Translations under genes and position numbers: made by a program
From: Serratia liquefaciens ATCC 27592
GTDB lineage: Bacteria > Pseudomonadota > Gammaproteobacteria > Enterobacterales > Enterobacteriaceae
Length of the DNA stretch: 64,000 nucleotides
Direction of reading: 5' to 3'
Assembly (NCBI RefSeq): GCF_000422085.1
Contig: NC_021741.1
Span: 4,588,001-4,652,000, forward strand
Shown here: piece after piece, positions 18,229-30,081 of the stretch
Numbering within the stretch: position 1 is the first letter of the stretch
Layout: each line of letters opens with the position of its first letter
Notes under the pieces: model-generated
What the model was told of the DNA's origin: nothing
The model's input: the letters and a program-made list of their open reading frames with translations, nothing else
Database searches by the model: none

Positions 18229-18328
18229 AATCTTGGGGGTCTCTGTGCTCAAAGCCCGTGATGCTAATAAAAAACGGCTTTTCCCGCGATGACAGAGATC
18301 AACGCTTTCTCCGCAAGGCTTCACCAAG

Positions 18329-18923
18329 CATAACTATTCATTATAAATGCAAATAAAATCATCTTGGCCGAGATGAATTTTTCTTATTTCCACGCAACCG
18401 TTAACGCCAGTATGACAAAGCGATGAAAAATAGTTGTAAAAAACAAAAAAGAATAAATTATTAGAATAAAACTCTGACATTCCCACCCGCACTAGCATGG
18501 TGCAGAGATTCAGGCGTTGCACTATAGTGAGACAGCTCACATTTCTTCGGGGGATGACACTCCTCCATGCAAGCTTAAAAAACGCCAAAAAACAATTAAT
18601 ATCAAATAATTAAATACAGTTATTTCATTAAAAAACCCCCTTAGGCCTATATTTGACCTGCGTATTCTTTCTCGCTAAGTTGGAAGTCCGCTGGAAGCTT
18701 TCTGGACGGGCAAACGTCTCGTCATATTTATGCAGTAATTTAAGACTCCCTCTTAAAACAAGTCATTTACCACTTGTGAGCACCATCACGAGAGGCCATT
18801 GACGGAGGGCGGAAAAGCAGATCGGCGATATTCAGCTTGCTGATTGGACTTCTGCCTGACGTTGAGAAGCCCGCTCGTGAGTCGGTTGTGAGAGTCACGC
18901 AGAGCCTGGGGAGGTTCACTGAT
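18329..18923. promoter_or_regulatory. Long gltBD upstream region
   Basis: A gene-free stretch of about 600 bases between yhcC and gltB, AT-rich at about 18330-18500 and 18585-18660. E. coli gltBD also has a long regulatory region bound by Lrp, IHF and others; comparable sites are expected here but I could not pin them down. One possible sigma-70 pair on the plus strand is TTCATT (18624-18629), 18 bases, TATATT (18648-18653). Short open frames here (for example 18334-18588 minus) have no family resemblance and look like chance. Confidence 0.5.
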
Positions 18924-21900
18924 ATGTTGTACGATAAATCCCAAGAGCGGGACAACTGTGGTTTCGGCCTGATCGCCCACATAGAAGGCGAACCTAGCCA
19001 TAAGGTCGTGCGTACCGCGATTCACGCACTGGCCCGCATGCAGCACCGTGGCGCAATCCTTGCTGACGGCAAGACTGGCGACGGTTGCGGCCTGTTATTA
19101 CAAAAGCCCGACCGCTTTTTCCGCATGGTGGCGGAAGAGCGCAGCTGGCGCTTAGCCAAGAACTACGCCGTTGGCATGATGTTCCTCAGCCAGAACGAAG
19201 AGGAAGCCCGTGCCAGCCGCCGCATTGTAGAAGAAGAGCTGCAGAACGAAACGCTGTCGGTTGTTGGCTGGCGTGAAGTGCCGACCAACCCGGACGTTTT
19301 GGGTGAAATTGCCCTCTCCTCCCTGCCGCGTATTGAACAGATTTTCGTTAACGCCCCGGCCGGTTGGCGCCCACGCGATATGGAACGCCGCCTGTTTATC
19401 GCGCGCCGCCGTATCGAGAAGCGCGTCCAGGACGACAGCTTCTATGTATGCAGCTTCTCGAATCTGGTGACGATCTATAAAGGCCTGTGCATGCCTGCGG
19501 ATCTGCCCCGTTTCTATCTTGATTTGGCGGACCTGCGTCTGGAATCGGCCATCTGCCTGTTCCACCAGCGTTTTTCCACCAACACCGTACCACGCTGGCC
19601 GCTGGCGCAGCCGTTCCGCTACCTGGCGCACAACGGCGAAATCAACACCATCACCGGCAACCGCCAATGGGCGCGCGCCCGTACTTATAAATTCCAGACG
19701 CCGCTGATCCCGGATCTGCAAACGGCAGCGCCTTTCGTTAACGAAACCGGTTCCGACTCCAGCTCGCTGGATAACATGCTGGAGCTGTTGCTGGCAGGCG
19801 GTATGGACTTAATCCGCGCCATGCGCCTGCTGGTTCCGCCAGCCTGGCAGAACAACCCGGATATGGACACCGATCTGCGTGCCTTCTTCGACTTCAACTC
19901 GATGCACATGGAGCCGTGGGACGGCCCTGCCGGTATCGTGATGTCCGACGGCCGCTACGCCGCCTGTAACCTGGACCGTAACGGTCTGCGTCCGGCACGC
20001 TACGTCATCACCAAAGATAAGCTGATTACCTGTGCCTCTGAAGTCGGCATCTGGGATTACCAGCCGGATGAAGTGGTAGAGAAAGGCCGCGTGGGCCCTG
20101 GCGAGCTGATGGTGATCGATACCCGCAGCGGCAAGATCCTGCACTCTGCCGAAACCGATGACGATCTGAAAAGCCGCCACCCGTATAAAGAGTGGATGGA
20201 AAAGAACGTCAAGCGGCTGGTGCCGTTCGAAGACCTGCCGGCCGATCAGGTCGGCAGTCGTGAGCTTGACGACTCGCAGCTCGAGACTTACCAGAAACAG
20301 TTCGGCTACAGCAGTGAAGAACTGGATCAGGTGATCCGCGTGCTGGGGGAGATTGGCCAGGAAGCTACCGGCTCAATGGGTGACGATACCCCGTTTGCCG
20401 TGCTGTCCAGCCGTCCACGCATCATCTATGACTATTTCCGTCAGCAGTTCGCTCAGGTGACCAACCCGCCTATCGATCCGCTGCGCGAAGCGCACGTCAT
20501 GTCGCTGGCCACCAGCATCGGCCGCGAAATGAACGTGTTTTGCGAGGCCGAAGGCCAGGCGCACCGTTTAAGCTTTAAATCGCCGATCCTGCTGTACTCC
20601 GATTTCAAACAGCTCACTACGCTGGAAGGCGAATACTATCGGGCCGACACGCTCGATCTGACCTTTGATCCAGCGGAGCAGGATCTGGAGCAGACCATCC
20701 GTTCGCTGTGCGACGAAGCGGAACGTAAAGTCCGCGACGGTGCCGTGCTGCTGGTGCTGTCAGACCGTGCCATCACCCCCCAACGTCTGCCGGTGCCTGC
20801 GCCAATGGCCGTTGGTGCGATCCAGACCCGTCTGGTCGAGAAAAGCCTGCGCTGCGATGCCAACATCATTGTTGAAACCGCCAGTGCCCGTGACCCGCAC
20901 CATTTCGCCGTGCTGTTAGGCTTTGGCGCGACGGCGGTCTACCCCTACCTGGCTTACGAAACGCTGGCCAAATTGGTAGATACCCAGGCAATCGACAAGA
21001 AATACCGTGAAGTGATGCTGAACTACCGTAACGGCATCAATAAAGGCTTGTACAAGATCATGTCCAAAATGGGCATATCTACTATCGCCTCTTACCGCTG
21101 CGCTAAACTGTTCGAAGCCGTCGGCCTGCACCGCGATCTGTCCGATTTGTGTTTCCAGGGCGTGGTCAGCCGCATCGGCGGCGCCAGCTTCAGCGACATC
21201 CAACAGGATCTGCAGAACCTGTCCAAGCGTGCGTGGTTGAAACGTAAACCGCTGGAACAGGGCGGCCTGCTGAAGTTCGTCCACGACGGCGAGTACCATG
21301 CGTACAACCCTGACGTGGTGAGCACGTTGCAAACGGCAGTGCACAGCGGCAAATACAGCGACTATCAGGCTTACGCCAAGCTGGTGAACGAGCGCCCGGT
21401 GGCCATGCTGCGCGACCTGTTGGCCATCACGCCGAAGGGCACGCCAATTCCGGTTGATCAGGTTGAACCTGCTGAATCGCTGTTCAAACGTTTCGATACC
21501 GCAGCGATGTCCATCGGTGCCCTGAGCCCGGAAGCGCACGAGTCGTTGGCAATCGCCATGAACAGCCTTGGCGGTTTCTCCAACTCCGGCGAAGGCGGTG
21601 AAGATCCGGCCCGTTACGGCACCAACAAAGTGTCGCGCATCAAGCAGGTGGCATCCGGCCGTTTCGGCGTGACGCCGGCTTACCTGGTGAATGCCGATGT
21701 GATCCAAATTAAAGTGGCGCAAGGAGCCAAGCCGGGTGAAGGCGGCCAGTTGCCGGGGGATAAGGTTACCCCTTATATCGCCAAGCTGCGTTATTCGGTA
21801 CCGGGCGTGACGCTGATCTCGCCACCACCGCACCACGACATCTACTCGATTGAAGATCTGGCACAGCTGATTTTCGACCTGAAACAGGTCAACCCGAAGG

Positions 21901-23384
21901 CCATGATCTCGGTGAAGCTGGTTTCCGAACCGGGCGTGGGCACCATCGCGACCGGCGTGGCGAAAGCCTATGCCGATCTGATCACCATCGCCGGCTACGA
22001 CGGCGGTACCGGCGCCAGCCCGCTGTCTTCAGTGAAATACGCTGGCTGCCCGTGGGAATTGGGCCTGGTGGAAACCCAGCAAGCGTTGGTGGCCAACGGC
22101 CTGCGCCATAAAATTCGCCTGCAGGTGGATGGCGGCCTGAAAACCGGCGTGGATATCGTGAAAGCGGCAATTCTGGGTGCGGAAAGCTTCGGCTTCGGCA
22201 CCGGTCCAATGGTGGCGCTGGGTTGTAAGTACTTGCGTATCTGTCACCTGAACAACTGCGCTACCGGCGTGGCAACTCAGGATGAAAAACTGCGCCGCGA
22301 TCATTACCACGGCCTGCCGGAACGCGTGACCAACTACTTCCAGTTTATCGCGCGCGAAACCCGCGAGATCATGGCGCAGTTAGGGGTTAGCCAACTGGTG
22401 GATCTGATTGGTCGTACCGATTTCCTGACCGAACTGGACGGTATCTCCGCCAAGCAGAACAAGCTGGATCTGTCGCCGTTGCTGAAAACCGCCACGCCGC
22501 ATCCGGGCAAGGCGCTGCATTGCACCGAAAGCAGCAACCCGCCGTTCGACCAAGGGTTGATGAACAAGGATCTGCTGGCACAGGCGGAACCGCATATTGA
22601 AGCGAAAAGCAGCAAAGCCTTCTACTTCGATATCCGCAACACCGACCGTTCAGTGGGCGCTACCCTGTCCGGAGCCATCGCTACCGTGCACGGTGACCAG
22701 GGCATGGCGGCCGATCCGATCAAGGCCTACTTCTCCGGTACCGCCGGCCAGAGCTTCGGCGTATGGAATGCGGGCGGCGTAGAACTGACCCTGACCGGCG
22801 ACGCCAACGACTACGTTGGCAAAGGCATGGCAGGCGGCCGTATCGCCGTGCGTCCACCGATTGGCTCCGCGTTCCGCAGTCATGAAGCCAGCATTATCGG
22901 CAACACCTGCCTGTACGGCGCTACCGGCGGCAAGCTGTTCGCTGCGGGCCGTGCGGGGGAACGCTTCGCCGTACGTAACTCCGGTGCCATCACCGTGGTA
23001 GAAGGCATCGGCGACAACGGTTGTGAATACATGACCGGCGGCATCGTCTGCGTGCTGGGCAAAACCGGCATCAACTTTGGTGCGGGCATGACCGGCGGCT
23101 TCGCCTACGTGCTGGATGAAGACGGCGAGTTCCGTAAACGTGTGAACCCAGAACTGGTGGAAGTGTTGGATGTCGACCAACTGGCAATTCATGAAGAGCA
23201 CCTGCGCGGATTGATTACCGAGCACGTGCAGGCGACCGGTTCTTCGCGTGCGGAAGAGATCCTGGCCAACTGGCCGGAATGGGCACCGAAGTTTGCTCTG
23301 GTCAAGCCGAAGTCCAGTGATGTCAAAGCATTGTTGGGTCACCGTAGTCGTTCCGCAGCCGAGCTGCGGGTTCAGGCGCAGTAA
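18924..23384 (+). CDS. gltB: Glutamate synthase (NADPH) large subunit GltB
   Basis: Large subunit of glutamate synthase, which turns glutamine plus 2-oxoglutarate into two glutamates in ammonia assimilation. 1486 residues, the E. coli length. Order: an 11-residue propeptide, then C12, which becomes the N-terminal nucleophile of the class II glutaminase; a central domain; the FMN-binding synthase domain with the iron-sulfur cysteines in CKYLRICHLNNC; a C-terminal beta-helix. I use ATG 18924 (GGGGAGG just upstream) rather than a TTG at 18837, because it gives the family propeptide. Eleven bases before gltD. Confidence 0.97.
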   Translation: MLYDKSQERDNCGFGLIAHIEGEPSHKVVRTAIHALARMQHRGAILADGKTGDGCGLLLQKPDRFFRMVAEERSWRLAKNYAVGMMFLSQNEEEARASRRIVEEELQNETLSVVGWREVPTNPDVLGEIALSSLPRIEQIFVNAPAGWRPRDMERRLFIARRRIEKRVQDDSFYVCSFSNLVTIYKGLCMPADLPRFYLDLADLRLESAICLFHQRFSTNTVPRWPLAQPFRYLAHNGEINTITGNRQWARARTYKFQTPLIPDLQTAAPFVNETGSDSSSLDNMLELLLAGGMDLIRAMRLLVPPAWQNNPDMDTDLRAFFDFNSMHMEPWDGPAGIVMSDGRYAACNLDRNGLRPARYVITKDKLITCASEVGIWDYQPDEVVEKGRVGPGELMVIDTRSGKILHSAETDDDLKSRHPYKEWMEKNVKRLVPFEDLPADQVGSRELDDSQLETYQKQFGYSSEELDQVIRVLGEIGQEATGSMGDDTPFAVLSSRPRIIYDYFRQQFAQVTNPPIDPLREAHVMSLATSIGREMNVFCEAEGQAHRLSFKSPILLYSDFKQLTTLEGEYYRADTLDLTFDPAEQDLEQTIRSLCDEAERKVRDGAVLLVLSDRAITPQRLPVPAPMAVGAIQTRLVEKSLRCDANIIVETASARDPHHFAVLLGFGATAVYPYLAYETLAKLVDTQAIDKKYREVMLNYRNGINKGLYKIMSKMGISTIASYRCAKLFEAVGLHRDLSDLCFQGVVSRIGGASFSDIQQDLQNLSKRAWLKRKPLEQGGLLKFVHDGEYHAYNPDVVSTLQTAVHSGKYSDYQAYAKLVNERPVAMLRDLLAITPKGTPIPVDQVEPAESLFKRFDTAAMSIGALSPEAHESLAIAMNSLGGFSNSGEGGEDPARYGTNKVSRIKQVASGRFGVTPAYLVNADVIQIKVAQGAKPGEGGQLPGDKVTPYIAKLRYSVPGVTLISPPPHHDIYSIEDLAQLIFDLKQVNPKAMISVKLVSEPGVGTIATGVAKAYADLITIAGYDGGTGASPLSSVKYAGCPWELGLVETQQALVANGLRHKIRLQVDGGLKTGVDIVKAAILGAESFGFGTGPMVALGCKYLRICHLNNCATGVATQDEKLRRDHYHGLPERVTNYFQFIARETREIMAQLGVSQLVDLIGRTDFLTELDGISAKQNKLDLSPLLKTATPHPGKALHCTESSNPPFDQGLMNKDLLAQAEPHIEAKSSKAFYFDIRNTDRSVGATLSGAIATVHGDQGMAADPIKAYFSGTAGQSFGVWNAGGVELTLTGDANDYVGKGMAGGRIAVRPPIGSAFRSHEASIIGNTCLYGATGGKLFAAGRAGERFAVRNSGAITVVEGIGDNGCEYMTGGIVCVLGKTGINFGAGMTGGFAYVLDEDGEFRKRVNPELVEVLDVDQLAIHEEHLRGLITEHVQATGSSRAEEILANWPEWAPKFALVKPKSSDVKALLGHRSRSAAELRVQAQ

Positions 23385-23395
23385 GAGGTCATTAA

Positions 23396-24814
<1,419 letters not shown>

Positions 24815-24834
24815 TTTTTCGCTGACTTCCCCCC

Positions 24835-24872
24835 AAGGGCCCGCAGCCAAAACTGCCGGGCCTTTGTTTTTT
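24835..24872 (+). terminator. Terminator of the gltBD operon
   Basis: Imperfect stem AAGGGCCCGCAG / CTGCCGGGCCTT (24835-24846 with about 24853-24864), then TGTTTTTT. Confidence 0.8.
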
Positions 24873-24985
24873 CACCGCAGCCCACACGCTTTGTAACACC
24901 CCCTTTTGCCCAACGCGCTATAGTATTGAGTTAGCATCACTCAGGGGCGCTGCTGCGTCTGATATCTTGATAAGGATAGCTAACC

Positions 24986-25465
24986 ATGAAATTCTCCTTT
25001 GCCTTACTGACTGGCGCACTGCTGGTTGTCAGCTTCAATTCACTGGCCATGTCGCTCGACTCTCAGGAAGTGGGTTATAACATTGAGGCACGCGGTGCGG
25101 CGTCGGTGGTCGCACAACTGGCTAAAGCAGGCCAGCTTGCCGCGGTAGAAAAAAACATCAAACTGGGCGACGATAACTGGATCGCGCTGGCCCCTAAACT
25201 GGCCAATGGCGGTAACGCCTCATTTACCGCCGGCGTGAAGTCAGCCCTGTCTTCCGCGTTGGTCTATAACCCCGCGGCGGTGCTGCATGCCCTCGACAAA
25301 GGCAATAACTTACCGATCAACGATATCTGTACCGCGCCGCCGGAAGTGCAAGGTGATACCGCTATCACCACGTTCAAGCAGCGCGCCACCCATGCACTCA
25401 CCACCGTCCGTATCGGCGATCTCAGTGCACCGCGTGACGCCTGTATCGCCTCATTGAAAAGCTAA
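24986..25465 (+). CDS. Uncharacterised secreted protein
   Basis: I do not recognise this 159-residue protein. It has a clear signal peptide (1-21, ending SLA) and then a mainly helical, Ala-rich mature part. Two cysteines (C115 in NDICTAPPE and C153 in RDACIAS) sit in the C-terminal third and probably form a disulfide. A good Shine-Dalgarno (AAGGAT) precedes the ATG, and it has its own intergenic space plus a terminator, so it looks like a monocistronic periplasmic protein. Its place between gltD and sspB is not the E. coli arrangement. Confidence 0.75.
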   Translation: MKFSFALLTGALLVVSFNSLAMSLDSQEVGYNIEARGAASVVAQLAKAGQLAAVEKNIKLGDDNWIALAPKLANGGNASFTAGVKSALSSALVYNPAAVLHALDKGNNLPINDICTAPPEVQGDTAITTFKQRATHALTTVRIGDLSAPRDACIASLKS

Positions 25466-25488
25466 GCCAAGCTGGATCGCAGGCAATA

Positions 25489-25512
25489 AAAAAGGTCGCC
25501 GAAGCGACCTTT
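25489..25512. terminator. Bidirectional terminator, orphan gene / sspB
   Basis: Stem AAAGGTCGC CGAA GCGACCTTT. On the minus strand it is followed by more T and lies 20 bases beyond the sspB stop; on the plus strand it lies just after the orphan secreted-protein gene. Confidence 0.8.
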
Positions 25513-25531
25513 GGTGTTCACTACCGCGAGG

Positions 25532-26029
25532 TTATTTCACCACGCGCAGTGCCGGGCGGCCACCACGTGGCGGCAGAGGCGGTTCATCGTCCGAATCGTT
25601 ATCTTCACTCAGATCCGGCCGATCGCCATCAATCACCGACATCAGGCTTTCCGATGGGATCGTCTCATTGTCCAGGCCTTCAAACGCGCCTTCCGCTTCA
25701 TAAGCGGCTTCCGGTTCGAACATGGTGCCTGCACCGTTCTCACGCGCATAGATCGCCAGCACGGCTGCCATTGGCACAGAAACCTGACGCGGCACACCGC
25801 CGAAACGTGCGTTGAAATGCACTTCGTCGTTGCCCAGTTCCAGATTGCCCACCGCACGCGGCGCAATGTTCAGAACAATCTGTCCATCGCGGGCGAATTC
25901 CATCGGCACTTGCACATCAGGACGCGTCACATCTACCACCAGATGCGGTGTTAGCTGATTGTCCAGCAACCAGTCATAGAACGCCCGTAGCAAATACGGA
26001 CGGCGTGGTGTCATCTGAGACATATCCAT
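25532..26029 (-). CDS. sspB: ClpXP adaptor SspB
   Basis: Adaptor that tethers ssrA-tagged proteins (and RseA) to the ClpXP protease. 165 residues as in E. coli. The N-terminal substrate-binding domain spans about 1-112, an acidic flexible linker follows, and the C-terminal ClpX-binding tail (RPALRVVK) is intact. It lies five bases after sspA in one operon. Confidence 0.96.
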   Translation of the reverse strand: MDMSQMTPRRPYLLRAFYDWLLDNQLTPHLVVDVTRPDVQVPMEFARDGQIVLNIAPRAVGNLELGNDEVHFNARFGGVPRQVSVPMAAVLAIYARENGAGTMFEPEAAYEAEGAFEGLDNETIPSESLMSVIDGDRPDLSEDNDSDDEPPLPPRGGRPALRVVK

Positions 26030-26034
26030 GACGC

Positions 26035-26676
26035 TTAGCCCCGAGTCTGCAGGCGCATTTCGCGCTCGGCTTCGGTCAGGGAGGCCAGGAAGGCATCGCG
26101 TTCGAACACGCGGGTCATGTAGCCTTTCAGCTCTTTGGAGCCAGCACCGCTCAGCTCAATGCCTAACTGCGGTAAACGCCACAGCAGCGGCGCCAGGTAG
26201 CAATCCACCAGGCTGAACTCTTCGCTCATGAAATACGGCGTCTGACCAAAGATAGGGGCAATCGCCAGCAGCTCTTCGCGCAGTTGACGGCGAGCTGATT
26301 CAGCTTCCTGGCCGTTGCTCTGCTCGATTTTGTACATCAGCGAATACCAGTTTTTCTCGATACGCAGCATCATCAGGCGGCTCTCGCCGCGCGCGACCGG
26401 ATAAACCGGCATCAACGGCGGGTGCGGGAAGCGTTCATCAAGGTATTCCATGATGATACGGGATTCATACAGGGTCAGTTCGCGATCGACCAGCGTAGGC
26501 ACCGTCTGGTACGGGTTGAGGTCAATCAGATCCTGCGGCAGGTTATCCAACTCAACCTGCTCAATCTCGACGCTGACACCTTTCTCCGCCAGTACGATAC
26601 GTACTTGATGGCTAAAAATGTCGGTCGGGCCAGAGAACAGCGTCATTACCGAACGTTTGTTGGCAGCGACAGCCAT
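26035..26676 (-). CDS. sspA: Stringent starvation protein A, SspA
   Basis: Glutathione-transferase-fold protein that binds RNA polymerase and remodels transcription in stationary phase and acid stress. 213 residues. The ATG at 26676 gives the family start MAVAANKRSVMTLFSGPTD. The PHPP motif at about residues 84-87, needed for activity in E. coli, is present in RFPHPPLMPV. First gene of sspAB; its promoter must lie in the 270 bases before the rpsI terminator. Confidence 0.96.
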   Translation of the reverse strand: MAVAANKRSVMTLFSGPTDIFSHQVRIVLAEKGVSVEIEQVELDNLPQDLIDLNPYQTVPTLVDRELTLYESRIIMEYLDERFPHPPLMPVYPVARGESRLMMLRIEKNWYSLMYKIEQSNGQEAESARRQLREELLAIAPIFGQTPYFMSEEFSLVDCYLAPLLWRLPQLGIELSGAGSKELKGYMTRVFERDAFLASLTEAEREMRLQTRG

Positions 26677-26952
26677 GAAAACCTCCAAGTTATCTAGAAA
26701 ATACTGCGAATAGCCCACTGACAGGCTGCTATCCTGAATGATCTTGACCGCAGGCCAGCAACTCGCAGCTAAACCTTAGGTCTTAAAAACCGGCCTCGGA
26801 GGTAAACTGATAACTGCTGCATGGCGAACAGGCGCAAAAGTGGATGATAGTTTACCAGATTTTGCTTGTTTTGTGGGGGCTGTGCGGCGAATTCGTATTG
26901 AATTGTCTGATATACCAAAGATTTTAGTAGCAGCGACGTGATTTTCAGGCAT

Positions 26953-26982
26953 AAAAAAACCCGGTGAAGCACCGGGTTTTTT
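26953..26982. terminator. Terminator of rplM-rpsI
   Basis: Stem ACCCGGT / ACCGGGT (26959-26965 with 26971-26977), loop GAAGC, with A and T runs on both sides. It lies just beyond the rpsI stop on the minus strand and could work in both directions. Confidence 0.88.
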
Positions 26983-27013
26983 GCGTAAATTCCACTGCCG
27001 AAGCAGTAAAAAA

Positions 27014-27409
<396 letters not shown>

Positions 27410-27421
27410 CTATAATCCCGA

Positions 27422-28050
<629 letters not shown>

Positions 28051-28125
28051 CGCTTTTTGAATGGAAACGCAATTAATCGCCAGCAGCGGAAAATCGGGGA
28101 CACCGGCGGTGGCGCCCCCGGGCAA

Positions 28126-29253
28126 TCAAGGCAGATGCGGCAACTTCAGATACTCTTCACTCTGCATCTCCTGCAGACGTGACAGGCAACGCTGGTACTC
28201 GAACTTCAACCGCTCGCCCTGGTAAATCTCGAACATCGAGGCTTCGGCAGCGATCACCAACTTGACGTGGCGCTCGTAAAATTCATCCACCAACGCCAGG
28301 AAGCGGCGTGCGGTATTTTCCTTCAACGGCCCCATCACGCGCACATTATACAGGATAACGCTGTGGTAGAGGCGCGATAAGGCGATGTAATCGAGCTGGC
28401 TGCGTGCTTCCTCGCACAAGGTATGAAAATCAACGGCCAGCACGCCGTCTACCGCGTGGATAACCTGCAGCGGCCGGTGATTGATCTGCAATACCGGTGC
28501 CGCCTCGCCTTTCTTGCCGGCCAGTTTCACGAACATCTGATCCATGGTCTGCCGGGTTTGTTCATCCAGCGGCGTCAGATACAGGTGCGCCTGAGTCAGG
28601 GTGCGCAGACGATAATCAATGCCGGCATCAACGTTCATCACATCGCAATATTCGTTAATCAGGTCGATCGCCGGCAGGAAGCGCGCGCGCTGCAGACCGT
28701 TGCGATACAGATCGTCCGGCGGAATATTGGAGGTGGCGACCAGCGTGATGCCACGGGCAAACAGCGCCTGCAACAGCGTCGCCAGCAGCATGGCGTCGGT
28801 GATATCGGAAACAAAGAACTCGTCGAAACACAGCACGTCGGTTTGCGCCTTGAAACCATCAGCGATGATTTCCAGCGGATTTTCCTGCCCCTGCAATTCG
28901 GTCAGCTCTTCGTGCACCCGCAGCATGAAGCGGTGGAAATGCAGCCGTAGCTTGCGGTCACCCGGCAGGCTGTGGAAAAACATATCCATCAGCCAGGTTT
29001 TGCCACGCCCGACCCCGCCCCACATATATAAGCCCTGCACCGGCCGCTGTTTTGCCGTTTCGCTGCTTTTGCCCAGCAAACGGCTCAGCTTGCCGCGCAG
29101 ACCGCCGGCAGGTGCACTGACGGCCGGTATTTGCTGCAAGGCCTGATAGATATGATCCAGTTGAGTGACGGCCTGGCGTTGAACCTCATCGGCCTGGTAT
29201 TCCCCCGCAGCAAGCAGCCGCTGGTAGCGTGATAACGGTGATTGTGCCTGCAT
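28126..29253 (-). CDS. zapE: Cell-division ATPase ZapE
   Basis: AFG1-family P-loop ATPase that joins the constricting Z-ring and is needed in anaerobic or heat-stressed growth in E. coli. 375 residues, the same as E. coli. Walker A GGVGRGKT (79-86, Lys85), Walker B LCFDEFFV, sensor-1 TSNIPP. It stands alone on the minus strand between zapG and rplM. Confidence 0.95.
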   Translation of the reverse strand: MQAQSPLSRYQRLLAAGEYQADEVQRQAVTQLDHIYQALQQIPAVSAPAGGLRGKLSRLLGKSSETAKQRPVQGLYMWGGVGRGKTWLMDMFFHSLPGDRKLRLHFHRFMLRVHEELTELQGQENPLEIIADGFKAQTDVLCFDEFFVSDITDAMLLATLLQALFARGITLVATSNIPPDDLYRNGLQRARFLPAIDLINEYCDVMNVDAGIDYRLRTLTQAHLYLTPLDEQTRQTMDQMFVKLAGKKGEAAPVLQINHRPLQVIHAVDGVLAVDFHTLCEEARSQLDYIALSRLYHSVILYNVRVMGPLKENTARRFLALVDEFYERHVKLVIAAEASMFEIYQGERLKFEYQRCLSRLQEMQSEEYLKLPHLP

Positions 29254-29484
29254 CTGTTCGATGTTCCCTAAGAACGCTTAGAAATTATTTAGCCCATTTT
29301 CGCGACATATTACGGCTGGTTAGCCCTCATATCGCCACAAATGCCCACTCTGAGCGGCGCTGAAAACCCTGTAAAAATCAGGTCAAAGCTCATCAGGATT
29401 CCACTCGGACAAGGTTAACGGTTATAGTGGATATTATTAAGTGAAAAATCCCTGCGGAACAACGAAGTCAAAATAGGAGTCATC

Positions 29485-29886
29485 ATGACCTGGGAGTATG
29501 CGCTGATTGGTTTGGTGGTCGGTATCGTCATTGGTGCGGTAGCGATGCGTTTTGGTAACCGTAAATTACGTCAACAACAAGTTTTGCAGAACGAGTTGGA
29601 TAAGAGCAAAACCGAGCTGGAAGAGTATCGTCAGGAGTTGGTCGGTCATTTTGCCCGCAGCGCCGAGCTGCTGGACAACATGGCACGCGATTATCGCCAG
29701 CTGTATCAGCATATGGCGAAAAGCTCAAACAACCTGCTGCCGGATCTGCCGATGCAGGAAAATCCGTTCCGCTATCGCCTGACCGAAGCCGAAGCGGATA
29801 ACGACCAGGCGCCGGTAGAAATGCCGCGCGACTACTCCGAAGGCGCATCAGGCCTGCTACGTGGCGAACGTCCACGCCGCGACTAA
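29485..29886 (+). CDS. zapG: Z-ring-associated protein ZapG (YhcB)
   Basis: DUF1043 inner-membrane protein of 133 residues. One N-terminal membrane helix (about 3-21, with a glycine zipper) is followed by a cytoplasmic coiled coil to about residue 85 and a disordered tail. In E. coli YhcB/ZapG links division and envelope growth and interacts with divisome and elongasome proteins. Preceded by an AGGAG Shine-Dalgarno. Divergent from zapE and ended by a terminator. Confidence 0.93.
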   Translation: MTWEYALIGLVVGIVIGAVAMRFGNRKLRQQQVLQNELDKSKTELEEYRQELVGHFARSAELLDNMARDYRQLYQHMAKSSNNLLPDLPMQENPFRYRLTEAEADNDQAPVEMPRDYSEGASGLLRGERPRRD

Positions 29887-29899
29887 ACGCCGTTCTTCG

Positions 29900-29925
29900 C
29901 CCGTGGGCCAGTCCCACGGGTTTTT
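29900..29925 (+). terminator. Terminator after zapG
   Basis: Stem CCCGTGGG / CCCACGGG (29900-29907 with 29913-29920), loop CCAGT, followed by TTTTT. Confidence 0.88.
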
Positions 29926-30081
29926 GATCCTCCTCATACTTCTTCCCCCACGCTGAGCTATCCTTAACGCAGACGTTTGAGTGAACTTTTCACGCAAATT
30001 CACGGTCTTACCCTTCACTATGGTATTGCTGCTGCTTTATCATCACTATTCCACCGGCAGGTATTGAGAGAGCTATTATCA

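Noticed and set aside
18334..18588. Minus-strand open frame upstream of gltB
   Set aside because: No family resemblance, AT-rich regulatory DNA; treated as chance.
20916..21836. Long minus-strand open frame inside gltB
   Set aside because: Antisense to conserved gltB coding sequence; His/Arg/Gln-rich and unlike any protein family I know.
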